Source of the DNA: Streptomyces uncialis
Lineage (GTDB): Bacteria > Actinomycetota > Actinomycetes > Streptomycetales > Streptomycetaceae
Length of the DNA: 64,000 nucleotides
Assembly: GCF_036250755.1 (NCBI RefSeq)
Contig: NZ_CP109583.1
Location: forward strand, 1,426,001-1,490,000
Direction: 5' to 3'
The notes below the pieces were generated by a model that saw only the letters and a program-made list of their open reading frames with translations, was not told where the DNA came from and did no database searches. A program made the position numbers and the translations under genes. Below are positions 25,955 to 35,150 of this stretch, piece after piece. Position 1 is the first letter of the stretch, and each line of letters begins with the position of its first letter.

Positions 25955-26593
25955 TCACAGCGTTTCCGCGGCGGTCCCCAGTCCGAGGACGACCAGGATG
26001 CCGCCGGTCGCCCTCTCCAGCGCCGTGTTCACCCGGGGCCGGCGCAGCCAGCTCAGCAGACGGGCCGCGAAGACCGCCACCAGGATCAGCCAGCCGGCCG
26101 CGATCACGGCGTCGATGACGCCGAAGATCAGGGTCACGGAGAGCACGGAGGCGCCCTCGGGGAGGAACTGCGGTGCCACGGCGACGAAGAAGAGGCCGAC
26201 CTTGGGGTTGAGGAGGCAGCTGAGGAGCCCCTGCCGGAACGCCAGGAAGGTGGTGGGTGCGAGTCCCTCGGGCGGAGCGGCGGTGGTGTCCGCGCCGTTC
26301 GACGCGCTCCGGCGGTGTGCCCACAGGGCCTGCGCGCCCAGCAGGACGAGATAGGCCGCGCCCGCCATCCGTACGACGGCGAACGCGGCGTCCCAGCGGT
26401 GGAGCGCGGCGGCCAGCCCCACGGCGGCGGCGACCGCCCAGACGAGGGAACCGACCGCAGCGCCCAGCGCGGTGGCGATCCCCGGGAGTCTGCCGCCACG
26501 CACGCAGTTGCGCAGCACCAGCAGGGTGTCCGGTCCGGGCACCACCGTCACCAGCAGGGCGAAGAGAGCGAAGCTCGCGAAGGCTGTGAGCAC
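25955..26593 (-). CDS. LysE-family amino-acid/metabolite exporter
   Basis: A 212-residue inner-membrane exporter with six predicted helices. The LysE/RhtB signature is TVVPGPDTLLVLRNCVRGGRL near the N-terminus, and FRQGLLSCLLNPKVGLFFVA follows in the middle. RhtB-type members export amino acids such as homoserine, threonine or leucine; the substrate here is unknown. It is a single gene reading left, and the start ATG at 26593 begins directly with the first helix. Confidence 0.93.
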   Translation of the reverse strand: MLTAFASFALFALLVTVVPGPDTLLVLRNCVRGGRLPGIATALGAAVGSLVWAVAAAVGLAAALHRWDAAFAVVRMAGAAYLVLLGAQALWAHRRSASNGADTTAAPPEGLAPTTFLAFRQGLLSCLLNPKVGLFFVAVAPQFLPEGASVLSVTLIFGVIDAVIAAGWLILVAVFAARLLSWLRRPRVNTALERATGGILVVLGLGTAAETL

Positions 26594-26885
26594 GGAGGCT
26601 TCCTGTTCCGACGTCGGCTGCCGAGCGTGCTGTCGAACGCCCGGCGTCGAGGCTATCGGCCTGGTGAGGCCCCGCGCCGCGGAGATCCGCGAAGCCCCCG
26701 GGAACCTCCTCGACTCCCGCCCCGGCGGTCACCCGCCATCCGTGACGCGGGTACGGGATCGGCACATGCCCTGTCGCCTCCCGTTCGCCCGGGGCCGGGC
26801 CCGGAGCGCGAACCGGACTTCGGGCCCAGCGGCGGACGCGGCGGTGCCGGCCACTACGGGCCCTGCGGACCAACCGGGCGACCTA

Positions 26886-28415
26886 TCAGCGCTGTTGGCC
26901 GCCACAGGTGCCCTCGACCGTGCGTCCGGTACGGAAGAAGGTGATCGCCTTGTCGGCGCAGGGCGATGAGGGCAGGGTCGCGTGCCCGTCGTCCAGGATG
27001 GTGAGCAGGGCGCCTCCGGTGGCGTCCCTGGCCCGTTCGGCCCATACGTGGGGAGTGACGTCCTCGTAGAGGTGGCCGGAGAGCTGGAGCGCGCTCTTGC
27101 CGTACGCGGGCTTGGCGGCGGGCATCTTGTACGGCCACTTCGCGCACCAGGGGCTGAAGTGCTTCCCTCCCGTCAAGGGATCGGCCTCCCGACGGGCCTC
27201 GCGGGCCGCCCACAGTTCACCGAAACCGCGGCTCGCGGGGGCGGTGTTGCAGAGGATCGCGTTGTACTGGAGTGAGTTGAAGCGGCTGCGCGGATTGCTC
27301 AGCCCGAGAGGACGTACCGGCGCCGGTGCGGCGGTTTCCGCCCGGGGCGCCGGTGGCGTCGGAGGCGTGCCGCCGTCGCGCACCGCGACCAGGCTCTTCG
27401 CCGCGTCGGCCCACTCCTCCTGGGGGCGGTAGAGCTGCTCGATCACCCAGTTCCCGTCCAGGCGTACCCCGCCACCGGTGCGCGGCTTCCGCTCCAGCTC
27501 ACTGCGCAGATCGCCCAGCCGGCCGCGGACGGTGGACTCGTCGGCGCCCAGGTGGTGCTCGGCGTCGCGCTGTGCCAGCCAGGCGAGGAAGGGCGCGGTG
27601 CCGCGGTTACCGACCGCCTCCGTCTCGCCGTCCATCGTGGGCCAGTGGACCGTCGGGGGCATCACCGAGTCCAGCCACACGCGTTTCGTGTGGCGGTCGA
27701 ACAGGGAACGGTAGGCCATTCCGATGGTGGTGCCGAAGGAGGCGCCGTAGAAGTTGATCTTCTCCGCGCCAAGTGCGGCCCGGAGCCGGTCGATGTCCCG
27801 GGCGGCGTTCTCCGGGGTGATCTGTCGTACGAACTCGGGATCGACGGCCGCACAGCGGTTGTTGAACTCGGCCTGCTGGTCGAAATCGGCCTTCTTGAAC
27901 TTCTTCTCCGGCGCCGTCGGTGCCGGTTCCGTCCTCGGATTCTCGCCGCAGTCGACGTGGTCGCTGTATCCGGTGCCCCGGACGTCCAACGCGACGAGAT
28001 CGTGGTCGGTGTTCAGCGTGGCGAGTCCGCGTCGTGCCATCGCAGCCGAGTCGGTGATGTTGAACAGCCCCGGCCCGCCGAGGTGGGACACGATGGGCGC
28101 CTCGCGCGACTTCCCCTCCGTGGCCTTGACACGGCTCACCGCGATCTTGATCTTCCGGCCCTCCGGCTTTGCGTAGTCCACCGGTACGGTCAGCTCGGCG
28201 CACTCGGTGCGGGTGTCGTTCTCGATCGGCCAGTCCACCGCCGCGGTCGAGCACAGCTGCCACTGGAGTCCAGCCCTGGCGGGATTCCCAGGGTCCTGCG
28301 CGGCGGCGAGGCCGGTGCTCGCCTGCGCCCCGGCGAGCACCATCGCCGAGATGGCGAGGGCGCGACGGCGCGCGACCCTGACGGGGCCGGGCTGTTCACT
28401 GCGGTGATCGGTCAT
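26886..28415 (-). CDS. Secreted alpha/beta-hydrolase, tripeptidyl-aminopeptidase (TAP/SlpD) family
   Basis: About 509 residues. The N-terminus RVARRRALAISAMVLAGAQ is a twin-arginine-like signal. The nucleophile elbow is YGASFGTTIG, preceded by DLVALDVRGTGYSDHVDCG, and the charge-relay His is in ILDDGHATLP within the C-terminal TAP-like domain, which also carries CADKAITFF. Streptomyces homologues remove tripeptides or mycelium-associated peptides. The ATG at 28415 is used although its binding site is poor; a TTG at 28424 with GGAGG nine bases upstream is a reasonable alternative. Confidence 0.9.
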   Translation of the reverse strand: MTDHRSEQPGPVRVARRRALAISAMVLAGAQASTGLAAAQDPGNPARAGLQWQLCSTAAVDWPIENDTRTECAELTVPVDYAKPEGRKIKIAVSRVKATEGKSREAPIVSHLGGPGLFNITDSAAMARRGLATLNTDHDLVALDVRGTGYSDHVDCGENPRTEPAPTAPEKKFKKADFDQQAEFNNRCAAVDPEFVRQITPENAARDIDRLRAALGAEKINFYGASFGTTIGMAYRSLFDRHTKRVWLDSVMPPTVHWPTMDGETEAVGNRGTAPFLAWLAQRDAEHHLGADESTVRGRLGDLRSELERKPRTGGGVRLDGNWVIEQLYRPQEEWADAAKSLVAVRDGGTPPTPPAPRAETAAPAPVRPLGLSNPRSRFNSLQYNAILCNTAPASRGFGELWAAREARREADPLTGGKHFSPWCAKWPYKMPAAKPAYGKSALQLSGHLYEDVTPHVWAERARDATGGALLTILDDGHATLPSSPCADKAITFFRTGRTVEGTCGGQQR

Positions 28416-28790
28416 CGGTGACAAGAGAGGAAGCCTCCGTGTGAGGGGATGACGGAAAGATCCACGGCGTCCGCGGACACGACCACCTTGGACAGCACAC
28501 GCATCCACCACGCACGGATACGGCCGCAGCCGCCCATCCGTTCTGTATCACCAACGCAACGGCGCACTCGCGCCGTTGAGCGACCGGTCGCCTACAGTTC
28601 CGTGCTCGTACCGGACCTGCGTGAGTGCCGCGGTGGGGCACCCGAGGGCGCCGCGATGTGGTGCAGCTACTTCTTCCCCGACGACCAGGTCCACCTCAAC
28701 GACATCCACGACCGGAGCACCCGCGCCGCACGCCAGTTCTGACGGCTGTTGCAGCGCGAACGGGCGGCGGGGTGACGTTCGGCGTTCCGG
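28416..28790. other. Intergenic region upstream of the TAP-family gene
   Basis: No gene I can support. A short frame starting ATG 28654 (MWCSYFFPDDQVHLNDIHD, 28 residues, stop at 28740) reads like protein and may be a gene remnant or a small protein; I do not recognise it. Confidence 0.35.
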
Positions 28791-29234
28791 TCAGGGGGCG
28801 GGAACCGGACCGCCGGGTCGGAACCGCTCCACCCCGACGATGTGGCGCACCTTGACCGGACGCACGATCACCGCGACCCGCTGTTCCCCCGGCATGATCC
28901 ACTCGTACCGTTCGCCCAGGTACTTCCGGGCCAGCCGGTCCATCCGGTCGTGCGCCTCCTCGCCCTCGATGAACCGGGCCACCACGCCACTGATCTGCAC
29001 CCGGTCGAAGGGGTCCGCGGCGTCCGCGTGCGAGAGGTAGACACGGGGGTCGCGGCGCAGGTTCTCCTCCTTCACCCGGCCCACCGAGGTGTTGAACGTC
29101 AGCTCCCCCTCACCCTCCAGATCCACCCACATCGGGCTGACCTGCGGCGCGCCATCGGCGAACACGGTCCCGACGTACCAGATATGAGGGGCGCGCAGCC
29201 GGTCCCGGACAGCTTGGTCGAAGGTCGCAGTCAT
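28791..29234 (-). CDS. PPOX-class (pyridoxamine-phosphate-oxidase fold) F420/flavin-dependent protein
   Basis: A 147-residue split-barrel flavin- or F420-binding protein. It shows the family pattern APHIWYVGTVFADGAPQVSP with WVDLEGEGELTFNTS, RVKEENLRRDPRVYLS and DPFDRVQISGVVARF. Actinomycete members with this pattern usually use F420 and reduce or bind quinones, biliverdin or other substrates. It reads left, 54 bp from the PhnB-like gene in the same direction, so the two may be co-transcribed. Confidence 0.88.
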   Translation of the reverse strand: MTATFDQAVRDRLRAPHIWYVGTVFADGAPQVSPMWVDLEGEGELTFNTSVGRVKEENLRRDPRVYLSHADAADPFDRVQISGVVARFIEGEEAHDRMDRLARKYLGERYEWIMPGEQRVAVIVRPVKVRHIVGVERFRPGGPVPAP

Positions 29235-29288
29235 CCGGGGAGGCTACCAACCCTGATCCCGGCCTCCGCACCCTCACGGCCGATCGGT

Positions 29289-29711
29289 TCAGCCGTGGTA
29301 GGGAGCCGCGACGTCGAGGACCCAGGTGACGCCGAAGCGGTCGGTGAGCATGCCGTACAGCGGCGCCCACTGCGCGGGCTCCAGCGGGCGCACGACGGTC
29401 GAGCCCTCGGCCAGCTTGCCCCAGAGGGCGCCGATCTCCTCCGCGTCGTCACCGCGCACGGAGACGAAGAACGGGTTCTCGCCCTGGCTCCAGGGCAGCT
29501 GCGAGGGCACGTCGTAGGCCATGACATGGAAGCCGTTGTCGCCGGTCACCTCGCCCCACATCACCTGGTCCGCCTCGCTCCCGTCCCGCACCGCGCCCGC
29601 GTCCTGGTAGGTGACCACGACGACATGTCCGCCGAAGACGGACCCGTAGAAGTCCAGCGCCTCACGCGCGGCGCCCCGGAAGTTCAGATGAGTGGTGGTC
29701 CTGAAAGACAT
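29289..29711 (-). CDS. PhnB-like VOC-superfamily protein
   Basis: A 140-residue glyoxalase-fold protein of the PhnB/3-demethylubiquinone-methyltransferase-like type: THLNFRGAAREALDFYGSVFGG at the start, HVMAYDVPSQ in the middle and YGMLTDRFGVTWVLDV at the end. Catalytic metal ligands are not obvious, as is usual in PhnB. It is divergent from a WYL regulator at 29878 with an operator-like dyad between them, so it is probably under that regulator's control. Confidence 0.9.
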   Translation of the reverse strand: MSFRTTTHLNFRGAAREALDFYGSVFGGHVVVVTYQDAGAVRDGSEADQVMWGEVTGDNGFHVMAYDVPSQLPWSQGENPFFVSVRGDDAEEIGALWGKLAEGSTVVRPLEPAQWAPLYGMLTDRFGVTWVLDVAAPYHG

Positions 29712-29831
29712 GATCTGCTCCTTGCTCCATGTGACGAGTACGCCGCCCGCCGTTCAAGATCCGGCGCGCGGACGGCCGTGACGAGGGGCGATGCCTCCCG
29801 TTCGGCTCGTATGCCACGATGGCAGGATTAG

Positions 29832-29848
29832 AGGACAGGTTGTGTCCT
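29832..29848. promoter_or_regulatory. Operator-like dyad for the WYL regulator
   Basis: AGGACA-GGTTG-TGTCCT is a perfect dyad in the 166-bp divergent promoter, 30 bp before the regulator start. AGGACA/TGTCCT half sites are, as I recall, typical of YafY-type WYL regulators. Confidence 0.7.
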
Positions 29849-29877
29849 GTACTACTGGGGAACGGGGCACGGGTGTC

Positions 29878-30894
29878 ATGCACAAAACCTCCTCGCGGCT
29901 GCTCGCACTGCTCTCGCTGCTGCAAACGCACCGTGACTGGTCAGGCGAGGATCTCGCCGAGCGTCTCGACGTCACCTCACGCACCGTGCGCCGCGACATG
30001 GACCGGCTGCGCGAACTCGGCTACCCGATCACCACCGTCAAAGGACCGGCCGGCGGCTACCGCCTGGAGGCCGGCACCGACCTGCCGCCCCTGCTGTTCG
30101 ACGACGGCCAGGCCGTCGCCCTGACCGTCGCGCTCCAGACCGCGGCCGTCGGCACCGCCGTCGCCGAGGATGCCGCCCGCGCCCTGGCCACCCTCCGCCA
30201 GGTCATGCCACCCCGTCTGCGCCACCGCATCGACCAGCTACGCGTCACCGCCGTCCAGCCGCCCGCGGCGACCGGCGACACCCCCCAGGCCACGGCTCAG
30301 CTCCTGATGGACCTGAGCCGCGTCATCCACGCCCGCGAGGAACTGCGCTTCGACTACGCCCCGGGTGCGAACGCCTCGGCCGACGCCCCCCGCCGGGTGG
30401 AACCCCACCACCTGGTCGCATGGCGACACCACTGGTACCTCGTGGCCTGGGACCTCCCTCGCGAGGACTGGCGCACCTTCCGCGTCGACCGCATCCGGCC
30501 CCGCACACCCACCGGCCCCCGCTTCACCCCTCGGCAACTCCCCGGCGGCGACGTCTCCGCCTTCGTCACCGGCCGATTCCGCGGCAACGACGGCACCACC
30601 ACCGACTGGCCCTGCCAAGGCGAAGTCATCCTCCGCCTCCCGGCCGCCGACGTCGTACCCTTCGCCCAGGACGGGATCGTCGAGGAGCTCGACGCCCACC
30701 ACTGCCGGCTCGTCCTCGGCTCCTGGTCATGGACCGGACTCGCCACCGCCATCGGACGCTTCGACACCGGGATCGAGGTCATCGGCCCACCCCAACTGGC
30801 CACCGCGTTCCGGGAACTCGCCGCCCGCTACGCCCGTGCCGCGCGCATCCCGCAAGCCGACGCGGCCGGTGACGGCCTGGCGGGCGAGGCATAG
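29878..30894 (+). CDS. YafY-type HTH/WYL transcriptional regulator
   Basis: A 338-residue DeoR-like regulator. The N-terminal winged helix is KTSSRLLALLSLLQTHRDWSGEDLAERLDVTSRTVRRDMDRL, cut here at its ends; the WYL domain carries RRVEPHHLVAWRHHWYLVAWD, and a WCX-type C-terminal domain follows. The ATG at 29878 is chosen because the winged helix begins there. WYL domains bind nucleic acid or small ligands. It probably represses itself and the divergent PhnB-like gene through the dyad at 29832. Confidence 0.93.
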   Translation: MHKTSSRLLALLSLLQTHRDWSGEDLAERLDVTSRTVRRDMDRLRELGYPITTVKGPAGGYRLEAGTDLPPLLFDDGQAVALTVALQTAAVGTAVAEDAARALATLRQVMPPRLRHRIDQLRVTAVQPPAATGDTPQATAQLLMDLSRVIHAREELRFDYAPGANASADAPRRVEPHHLVAWRHHWYLVAWDLPREDWRTFRVDRIRPRTPTGPRFTPRQLPGGDVSAFVTGRFRGNDGTTTDWPCQGEVILRLPAADVVPFAQDGIVEELDAHHCRLVLGSWSWTGLATAIGRFDTGIEVIGPPQLATAFRELAARYARAARIPQADAAGDGLAGEA

Positions 30895-31402
30895 CGCGCG
30901 ACCGGCGGCGTGCCGGATCCCCTCCGACCGGTCGGCCGTCCTCCGGTGCTCGCCACAGCCACCGAACCACCCCCAACCGGTAGCTGACGCGGCCCGGCAT
31001 GTCCCGGTTCCTCCGGATGCGGCCGGGCCCGGGACATGCATATCTTGTTCTGGAACTATGCGGTCTCCTCGGATGCGGTCGAGCAGCCCAGGTGTGGTTC
31101 GAGCGGCCCGGCAGACCATCCGCACCATCCCGCGCCCCGTCCTCGCGGGACCTTGTCCGGGCCGCACCCAGGGCGGCCCTTCAGCCGTGGAACCGCAGGG
31201 AAACGCGGGACCGTTTCGCGGCGTCCCCAGGCACTCCGAGCGTGACCAGGGCGGCGTGGACAGCGTGGAGGGCGTGCGGGCCGGGACCGTCCGCCCCTCG
31301 GGCCGTGTTCGGGACCGTCCGCCCCATGAGCCATGCGCGCCTGCCCCGTCCAAGAACCCGTACCCACTCCGACCGGCGTACCCACGATCACTCTGGAGCG
31401 CA
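30895..31402. other. Intergenic region before the LodA gene
   Basis: No gene seen in about 510 bp. It contains the hairpin at 30997-31039 and two direct copies of GGGACCGTCCGCCCC (31283-31297 and 31311-31325, 28 bp apart) about 80 bp upstream of the LodA start. Confidence 0.55.
30997..31039 (+). terminator. Inverted repeat after the WYL regulator
   Basis: GCATGTCCCGG and CCGGGACATGC form a perfect 11-bp stem with a 21-nt loop, followed by a T-rich stretch, 102 bp past the regulator stop. Confidence 0.6.
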
Positions 31403-33370
31403 ATGCCGGACATCGCGTATGTGAAGATCCACCCGGCGATCGGTGTCGCCCGGGTCGGGAACAGCACCAAGTTCTTCTACGGGCCCGAGAGCCCGGACGA
31501 GCCGCCCAGGCCGCCCGGCTTCTCCAAGGACGGCTCCGCCATGATCAAGAGGCAGGCGGCGCGGTTCCGTGTCTACGGCTACGACAAGGACGGCAACGTC
31601 CTCGGAGAGATCGAACACGGGCAGGACAACGCCACCGTCACCTGGACCGTGCGCCTGGCGAACAAGAAGGCGTCCTGGTACAAGTTCGCGCTGGCGCTGG
31701 ACATAGAGGACGCCAAGGCGATCCCCGACGGAGACGCGCGGATCGCCCGGCGCAACGCGAGCACGGCGGAGCGGAGCAAGCTGAAGATCACTCCGCCCGC
31801 GCGGTCGATCTCCGGACCCGACCAGTCGGGCAAGGCGTTCGACACGGGGCGGATCAACGGGATCGCGGTGTACCTGGGCGAACTGCTGACCGACGCGGCG
31901 GGCAGACTCGTGGTGCTCGGCGGCAGAGGGAAGTCCGACTCCTTCACCGTTCCCCGGACCGCGCTGTCGGACTTCGGCAACAACGACGGCTGGTACGACG
32001 ACATCTCCGACGGCCCGGTGACCGCCGAGGTCACGGTAGGCGGCCGGAACCTCACGGCGACGCCGGCCTGGGTGGTGGTGGCACCGCCGAACTACGCGCC
32101 GGACGTCAAGGGCATCGTGACACTCCACGATCTGCTGTACGACCTCTTCGTGCGGACCGGCGACCTGCCCTTCCCCGCCAAGGTGACGTTCGACGAGCAC
32201 ATCAAACCGGTGCTGCTGCGGTTCACCGGACACCAATGGGTCAACCAGGGCTTCGCCGCGGAGTTCGGATGGCGCGCCCCGAACGACTTCACCTCCCCGC
32301 AGGTCCTCGCCCTGCTAGGCAGCAACAAGCCCCAGTACCAGGACCTGCGGCAGCGCGTCCTCTACCACATGCGGCAGTACAAGCGGGACGGCATGTCACC
32401 GCTGCCCTGGCCGTGGCTCTACGGGGACGCCATGGCCAGCAGACCGAAGTCCGCCCTGCAACACGGGGTGCTCACCGTCACGCATGTGAGACTGTTCGAG
32501 TCCTGGGTGAAGGGTGACTTCGACACCACGGTCCGGACCCCCCAGCCCGACCTCGACAAGGCGCCCGTCGCCCTTCAGCCCGGTCTGCTCGACCGGGCGG
32601 CGCTGGACTATTGCCTCGCCGACGCCTTCCACCCCGGCTGCGAGGTCACCTGGCCCATCCGTCACCGCACGCTCTACCAGGAGCCCTTCCGCATCCTGCA
32701 CCGTACCGACGGCAACGATCCGGACCACGGGACCCACCTCACGTCCACGAAGGCACTGGCCGACAACGGTCCGCTGCACGCGCAGGGCCCCGGTGACCTC
32801 ACCCGCTGGATGGGCCTCCCCTGGCAGACCGACACCGCGAGCTGCCGCTCCGGCTACGAGATCGTGGCCAACATCGGCGCCCGCTACAGCCCCTATCTGC
32901 CGTCGTTCTGGCCCGCCCGGGTACCCAACCAGGTGCTCAAGGAGGAGGACCTGGACGTCGTCAACAACAAGGGCGCCACCCACGACGACGACCTGCGGGA
33001 GAAGGCCTTCGCCCGGCGGGCGGTCTGGCTCCGGTTCCTGAGCCCGGACAAGGCCGAGGGCTGGCAGAACATGGTCGACTGGTGGGCCAGGTTCGGCATC
33101 GTCGAGACCCACGCCTACACCGTCGAGGACGGGAGGTTCCCCGACCGTATCCTCGCCGAGTCCACGCCCGGCCTCCCCAAGGTCAACGACCGCCGGAACC
33201 TGGTCAACGTCCACGTCCCCGAGGCGGACCCGGCCGTGTCCGACAAGTTCAGGCGCACGGACGTGAACCGGCAGGCTGTCGACGAGGTCGCCCGGAACAC
33301 CCGGTTCACACCCGAGGAGATCTCGGCCGGCTACCTCACCAAGATCGACCCCTTCCGGGACAACGGATGA
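31403..33370 (+). CDS. LodA-like CTQ-dependent amino-acid oxidase
   Basis: A 655-residue protein of the LodA/GoxA family, amino-acid oxidases with a cysteine tryptophylquinone cofactor made from their own side chains. It starts with the family N-terminus MPDIAYVKIHPAIGVARVGN. The cross-linking pair is probably Cys413 (FHPGCEVTWP) and Trp474 (MGLPWQTDTASC), 61 residues apart, close to the 65 I recall for LodA. The ATG at 31403 follows GGAG. There is no signal peptide, as in other family members. It would oxidise an amine or amino acid to aldehyde or keto acid, ammonia and H2O2. The substrate (Lys, Gly or other) cannot be read from sequence. Confidence 0.9.
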   Translation: MPDIAYVKIHPAIGVARVGNSTKFFYGPESPDEPPRPPGFSKDGSAMIKRQAARFRVYGYDKDGNVLGEIEHGQDNATVTWTVRLANKKASWYKFALALDIEDAKAIPDGDARIARRNASTAERSKLKITPPARSISGPDQSGKAFDTGRINGIAVYLGELLTDAAGRLVVLGGRGKSDSFTVPRTALSDFGNNDGWYDDISDGPVTAEVTVGGRNLTATPAWVVVAPPNYAPDVKGIVTLHDLLYDLFVRTGDLPFPAKVTFDEHIKPVLLRFTGHQWVNQGFAAEFGWRAPNDFTSPQVLALLGSNKPQYQDLRQRVLYHMRQYKRDGMSPLPWPWLYGDAMASRPKSALQHGVLTVTHVRLFESWVKGDFDTTVRTPQPDLDKAPVALQPGLLDRAALDYCLADAFHPGCEVTWPIRHRTLYQEPFRILHRTDGNDPDHGTHLTSTKALADNGPLHAQGPGDLTRWMGLPWQTDTASCRSGYEIVANIGARYSPYLPSFWPARVPNQVLKEEDLDVVNNKGATHDDDLREKAFARRAVWLRFLSPDKAEGWQNMVDWWARFGIVETHAYTVEDGRFPDRILAESTPGLPKVNDRRNLVNVHVPEADPAVSDKFRRTDVNRQAVDEVARNTRFTPEEISAGYLTKIDPFRDNG

Positions 33371-34533
33371 CCACCGAGGCGGTGCCCGGCGACGGGCACC
33401 GGCCCACCCAAGGCCGTTACGACGCCGTGGTCACCGGTGGCGGACCGGCGGGCGCCGCAGCGGCCATCACACTCGCCAGGTCCGGGCGCAGCGTGCTGCT
33501 CGCGGACGCGCGCTCCGGACCGCCGAAGACCAGCGAATCCCTCGTTCCCGCCGCCAGAACGCTGCTTCAGGACCTCGGAGTCGGGCCCCGCGCGCTCGAC
33601 CGCGACCACCGTCCGTGCCACGGCGGTCTCTCCGCCTGGGGATCGCCCCGGGTGGAACAGGTCTGCTTCATCAACGACCCCCACGGCCACGGCTGGCAGC
33701 TCGACCGGACGGCCTTCGACCGTCTGCTGCGTTCCCAGGCCCGCGCCCGAGGCGCGGAGGTCGCCGAACACACCACCGTGGGGCGCCCCGTACGGGAGCC
33801 GGACGGTGGCTGGCGGCTCCCGGTGACAGCCCGCGGTACGTGCCGCACCGTACGCTGCCGATGGCTCATCGACGCCACCGGCCGACGCGCACGTATCGCC
33901 GTGCACTGCGGGGCCCGACGGCGGCGCTACGACCAACTCGTGTCCGTACACCTGCGGTTCGTCCACGACCCGTACGACAGCGAGGACCTGTCCGTGGTCG
34001 AATCCGTACGCGACGGGTGGTGGTACACCGCCCCCTGCCATCCTCTCGGACGCGACGCCGTGTACTTCACCGACACCGACCTCGTCCCACCCGGTCTCAC
34101 CACCACCCAGGGGTTCCTCGACCAGCTCGCCGCCACCCGTCATACCGGCTCCCGCGCCGAGGGCCGCCGCCCCTGGCCCGGAGGCGTGCCGCGCCGCGGC
34201 GCCGCCCACACCACCCGGCTGGAACCGGCGGCGGGAGACGGATGGATCGCCGTCGGCGACGCCGCGACCGCCTACGACCCGATCTCGTCCCAGGGCGTCC
34301 TCACCGCCCTCTACACCGGCAAGTGCGCCGGGGAGACCGTGGACGCCCGCCTGGCAGGCCGACGCGACGCGGTCGACACCTACCTGGCACGACTGGACGA
34401 GACCTTCGACAGCTACCGGACCGGCCATCGCACCGTCCACTCCTGGGAACAGCGCTGGGCCGACCGCCCCTTCTGGCAACGGCGCCACACACCTGTTCCC
34501 GCGCCCACCGCCCGGGTCGGTCCGCTACACTGA
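33367..34533 (+). CDS. LodB-like FAD-dependent maturase of the quinoprotein oxidase
   Basis: A 388-residue flavoprotein monooxygenase. The FAD motif is AVVTGGGPAGAAAAITLARSG, the second is LIDATGRRARIA and the third GDAATAYDPISSQGVLTAL. LodB-type proteins hydroxylate the precursor Trp and are needed to build the CTQ cofactor in LodA. The ATG overlaps the LodA stop by four bases, so they are coupled. The Cys-Trp cross-linked oxidase upstream explains its job. Confidence 0.9.
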   Translation: MTTEAVPGDGHRPTQGRYDAVVTGGGPAGAAAAITLARSGRSVLLADARSGPPKTSESLVPAARTLLQDLGVGPRALDRDHRPCHGGLSAWGSPRVEQVCFINDPHGHGWQLDRTAFDRLLRSQARARGAEVAEHTTVGRPVREPDGGWRLPVTARGTCRTVRCRWLIDATGRRARIAVHCGARRRRYDQLVSVHLRFVHDPYDSEDLSVVESVRDGWWYTAPCHPLGRDAVYFTDTDLVPPGLTTTQGFLDQLAATRHTGSRAEGRRPWPGGVPRRGAAHTTRLEPAAGDGWIAVGDAATAYDPISSQGVLTALYTGKCAGETVDARLAGRRDAVDTYLARLDETFDSYRTGHRTVHSWEQRWADRPFWQRRHTPVPAPTARVGPLH

Positions 34534-34610
34534 CCGCGAACCGGCGGTGGACGCGGGCGAGCGTGCCGCCGTACGGGAGTCCTGATCAGCGCCCGGTGGC
34601 CGGGGCGGGC

Positions 34611-35150
34611 CTACGCCGCCTCATGGATGACGAGCTTGAACTCCGCGAGGGTCACCCTCCTCGGGGCGTTGTCGTTGTGCATCACGCGCAGCGCGAGGGG
34701 CACGTCGGGGGAGACGAAGATGCCATGCCCCTTGACGTAGCACTGCATGCCGGGAGTCGGCGCGCGGTGCTCGGTCGCCGTGGTGTCGACGACACCGAGC
34801 GGGTTACGGACGAACTGGTCCCGCAGCTCGGTGTAGCCGTTCGTGCCGCTGGCCGATTCCCACTGGATCATCGCGTAGAGCTGGCCCCACCCAACTCGTG
34901 ACGGCCGGATGAGGCCGCTGCGGTCGTCGGTCGCATAGTCCGACACAGGGGGGCCGTCAAGCTGCTCGGCCTGGTGCATGTTGAACCGGTCCGACGACTC
35001 GCCAGTGCCATAGGGGAAGCGGATGATCCTGTACGTGTCCCCCGCTGGGATCAGCTGAGGTGTTTCGACCTTGAGGGAACACACCTGCACACCGGGTATG
35101 GCCAAGGGCTCATGCGTTGCCAAGAATTTCTCCAATGAGGAGGGCTTCAC
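34611..35150 (-). CDS. Hypothetical protein
   Basis: A 179-residue soluble protein with no signal peptide or membrane segment that I cannot assign. It is rich in beta-type sequence (YRIIRFPYGTGESSDRF, GWGQLYAMIQWESASGTNG, GHGIFVSPDVPLALRV), which suggests a beta-sandwich. Its wobble positions are less G/C-biased than the neighbours and the upstream DNA is relatively AT-rich, hinting at recent arrival. The GTG at 35150 lacks a good binding site; a TTG at 35123 with GGAG six bases upstream may be the true start. It is convergent with the LodB gene. Confidence 0.6.
   Translation of the reverse strand: MKPSSLEKFLATHEPLAIPGVQVCSLKVETPQLIPAGDTYRIIRFPYGTGESSDRFNMHQAEQLDGPPVSDYATDDRSGLIRPSRVGWGQLYAMIQWESASGTNGYTELRDQFVRNPLGVVDTTATEHRAPTPGMQCYVKGHGIFVSPDVPLALRVMHNDNAPRRVTLAEFKLVIHEAA

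Noticed and set aside
28654..28740. Short frame MWCSYFFPDDQVHLNDIHD...
   Set aside because: It reads like protein but is only 28 residues, has no clear binding site and no family I know; noted in the intergenic entry and not called as a gene.
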